Below are positions 63,078 to 64,000 of a stretch of DNA of 64,000 nucleotides, one piece after another (position 1 is the first letter of the stretch; the number at the start of each line of letters is the position of its first letter). This DNA is from Candidatus Butyricimonas faecavium. GTDB taxonomy: Bacteria > Bacteroidota > Bacteroidia > Bacteroidales > Marinifilaceae. The stretch is taken from assembly GCA_944321125.1 (NCBI GenBank), contig CALUKD010000004.1:1-64000 (forward strand), read 5' to 3'. The position numbers and the translations under genes are program-made. The notes beneath the pieces were generated by a model. It made no database searches, had not been told where the DNA came from, and was given only the letters and a program-made list of their open reading frames with translations.

Positions 63078-64000
63078 TTAGAATTCCGATGTAAAGTGAA
63101 ATACCAGTTTCTTGTAGTTCGCTTGTGCCATTTGCAGCATGTACTGCGATTCGGCGAGGAATACGTCACGGCCCCATTTATCCTTGGCCATGTATTGCGC
63201 TTTGTGAAGGCGGAAATCCTCTAATTCCTTCGGGTCGAGAGCCTCGATCCAGCAAGCCTTGTAAAGATTGATGTTTTCCCAGCGGCAGGCGGCTCCGTAC
63301 TCGTGCAGCAGACGGTATTCGATGACCTCGAACTGGAGCGCACCGACGGTTCCGATGATCTTGCGGTTGTTGAACTGGTTCGTGAATAACTGGGCCACAC
63401 CCTCGTCCATAAGCTGGTCGATACCCTTGGCCAGTTGCTTGGATTTCATGGGGTCGGCGTTCTCGATGTATTTGAAGAGTTCCGGCGAGAAGCTGGGAAT
63501 ACCCTTGAAATGGAGTTTTTCGCCTTCCGTCAGCGTGTCGCCGATCTTGAAGTTACCCGTGTCGTGAAGACCCACGATGTCACCGGGGTAGGCTTCGTCA
63601 ATAATGGATTTCTTGGATGCCATGAACGCGGTGGGGGTGGAGAATTTAAGGTTCTTGCCCAGCCCGACGTGCAGGTAATTGGTGTTGCGGCGGAATACCC
63701 CGGAGCATACTTTCACGAAGGCGATACGGTCGCGGTGATTGGGGTCCATGTTGGCGTGGATTTTGAAGACGAAACCGGTAAACTTCTCTTCGTCCGGTTG
63801 CACGAGGCGTTCGTCCGTCTCGCGGGGAAGCGGGCTGGGAGCGATCTCGATGAAACAGTCCAACATCTCGCGGATACCGAAGTTGTTGAGAGCCGATCCG
63901 AAGAACACGGGGGCCACTTGCCCGCCAAGGTATGCCGTGCGATCGATGGCGGGGTATACTTCCCGAACGAGTTCGAGGTCTTCCCGCAGCTTGTTGGCCG
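63078..64000 (-). CDS. prfC: Peptide chain release factor 3 (C-terminal part, gene continues beyond window)
   Basis: A GTPase that recycles RF1/RF2 from the ribosome. The open frame runs to the right edge, so only the last ~306 codons are present and the G domain lies outside the window. Visible parts: ANKLREDLELVREVYPAIDR at the edge, VAPVFFGSALNNFGIREML, the OB/domain II segment with FTGFVFKIHANMDPNHRDRI and RIAFVKVCSGVF, and the C-terminal KIIGTVGALQFEVIEYRLLH and LAESQYMLQMAQANYK, matching RF3 to its natural end. Confidence 0.95.
   Translation of the reverse strand, partial: ANKLREDLELVREVYPAIDRTAYLGGQVAPVFFGSALNNFGIREMLDCFIEIAPSPLPRETDERLVQPDEEKFTGFVFKIHANMDPNHRDRIAFVKVCSGVFRRNTNYLHVGLGKNLKFSTPTAFMASKKSIIDEAYPGDIVGLHDTGNFKIGDTLTEGEKLHFKGIPSFSPELFKYIENADPMKSKQLAKGIDQLMDEGVAQLFTNQFNNRKIIGTVGALQFEVIEYRLLHEYGAACRWENINLYKACWIEALDPKELEDFRLHKAQYMAKDKWGRDVFLAESQYMLQMAQANYKKLVFHFTSEF

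Overview
The window looks like chromosome from a gut Bacteroidota. It carries SusC/SusD, STN-TonB, FecI/FecR, DUF3078, DUF4831 and DUF4294 genes, A-rich leaders in place of Shine-Dalgarno sites, and several TAnnTTTG -7 elements. The gene set and low-GC codon use fit Odoribacteraceae such as Butyricimonas best; the genus is an inference. Intergenic spacers are full of dispersed hairpin repeats. The right third (thiamin region onward) is visibly more GC-rich than the left.

Layout. 1-4.4 kb: a lipoprotein beta-hexosaminidase/beta-mannosidase pair for glycan trimming. 4.4-8 kb: an outer-membrane beta-barrel protein and a PAP2 phosphatase. 8.07-10.6 kb: tRNA-Thr(CGU) followed by a decayed island holding a broken tyrosine recombinase, an intact HicAB toxin-antitoxin with a perfect palindromic operator, and a broken XRE regulator. 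10.9-24.3 kb: FadL-like porin, aromatic-rich lipoprotein, proS, pepT, DUF3078, POT transporter, NAD(P)HX repair enzyme, DUF4831, ClC-CBS, DUF2795. 24.4-36.6 kb: a sigma/anti-sigma controlled SusCD uptake locus with two accessory lipoproteins, followed by an ABC ATPase and a GldF-GldG-like fusion. 37-47 kb: housekeeping genes (tsaE, ald, lctP, gmhB-like, holA, DUF4294, yqgE, rnpB, sdaA, bifunctional nuclease, pgi).

47.2-55.2 kb: on the minus strand, a TPP riboswitch leads thiS-thiC-thiEDE-thiG-thiH; thiF follows but is separated from thiH by an Mpi-like serine recombinase gene. The thiEDE gene is an unusual ThiE-ThiD-ThiE fusion, and most thi intercistronic gaps contain long perfect hairpins.

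55.5-61.7 kb is the most unusual stretch. Three nearly identical secreted-protein genes lie in tandem. The two spacers between them hold the two ends of one MGMT-type alkyltransferase pseudogene in consistent order, with the middle copy sitting where the catalytic core should be. An intact alkyltransferase homologue lies about 4 kb away, beyond an AraC/aldo-keto reductase module flanked by related terminator repeats. The window ends with two divergent DUF6266-like genes around an AT-rich gap and the 3-prime part of prfC.
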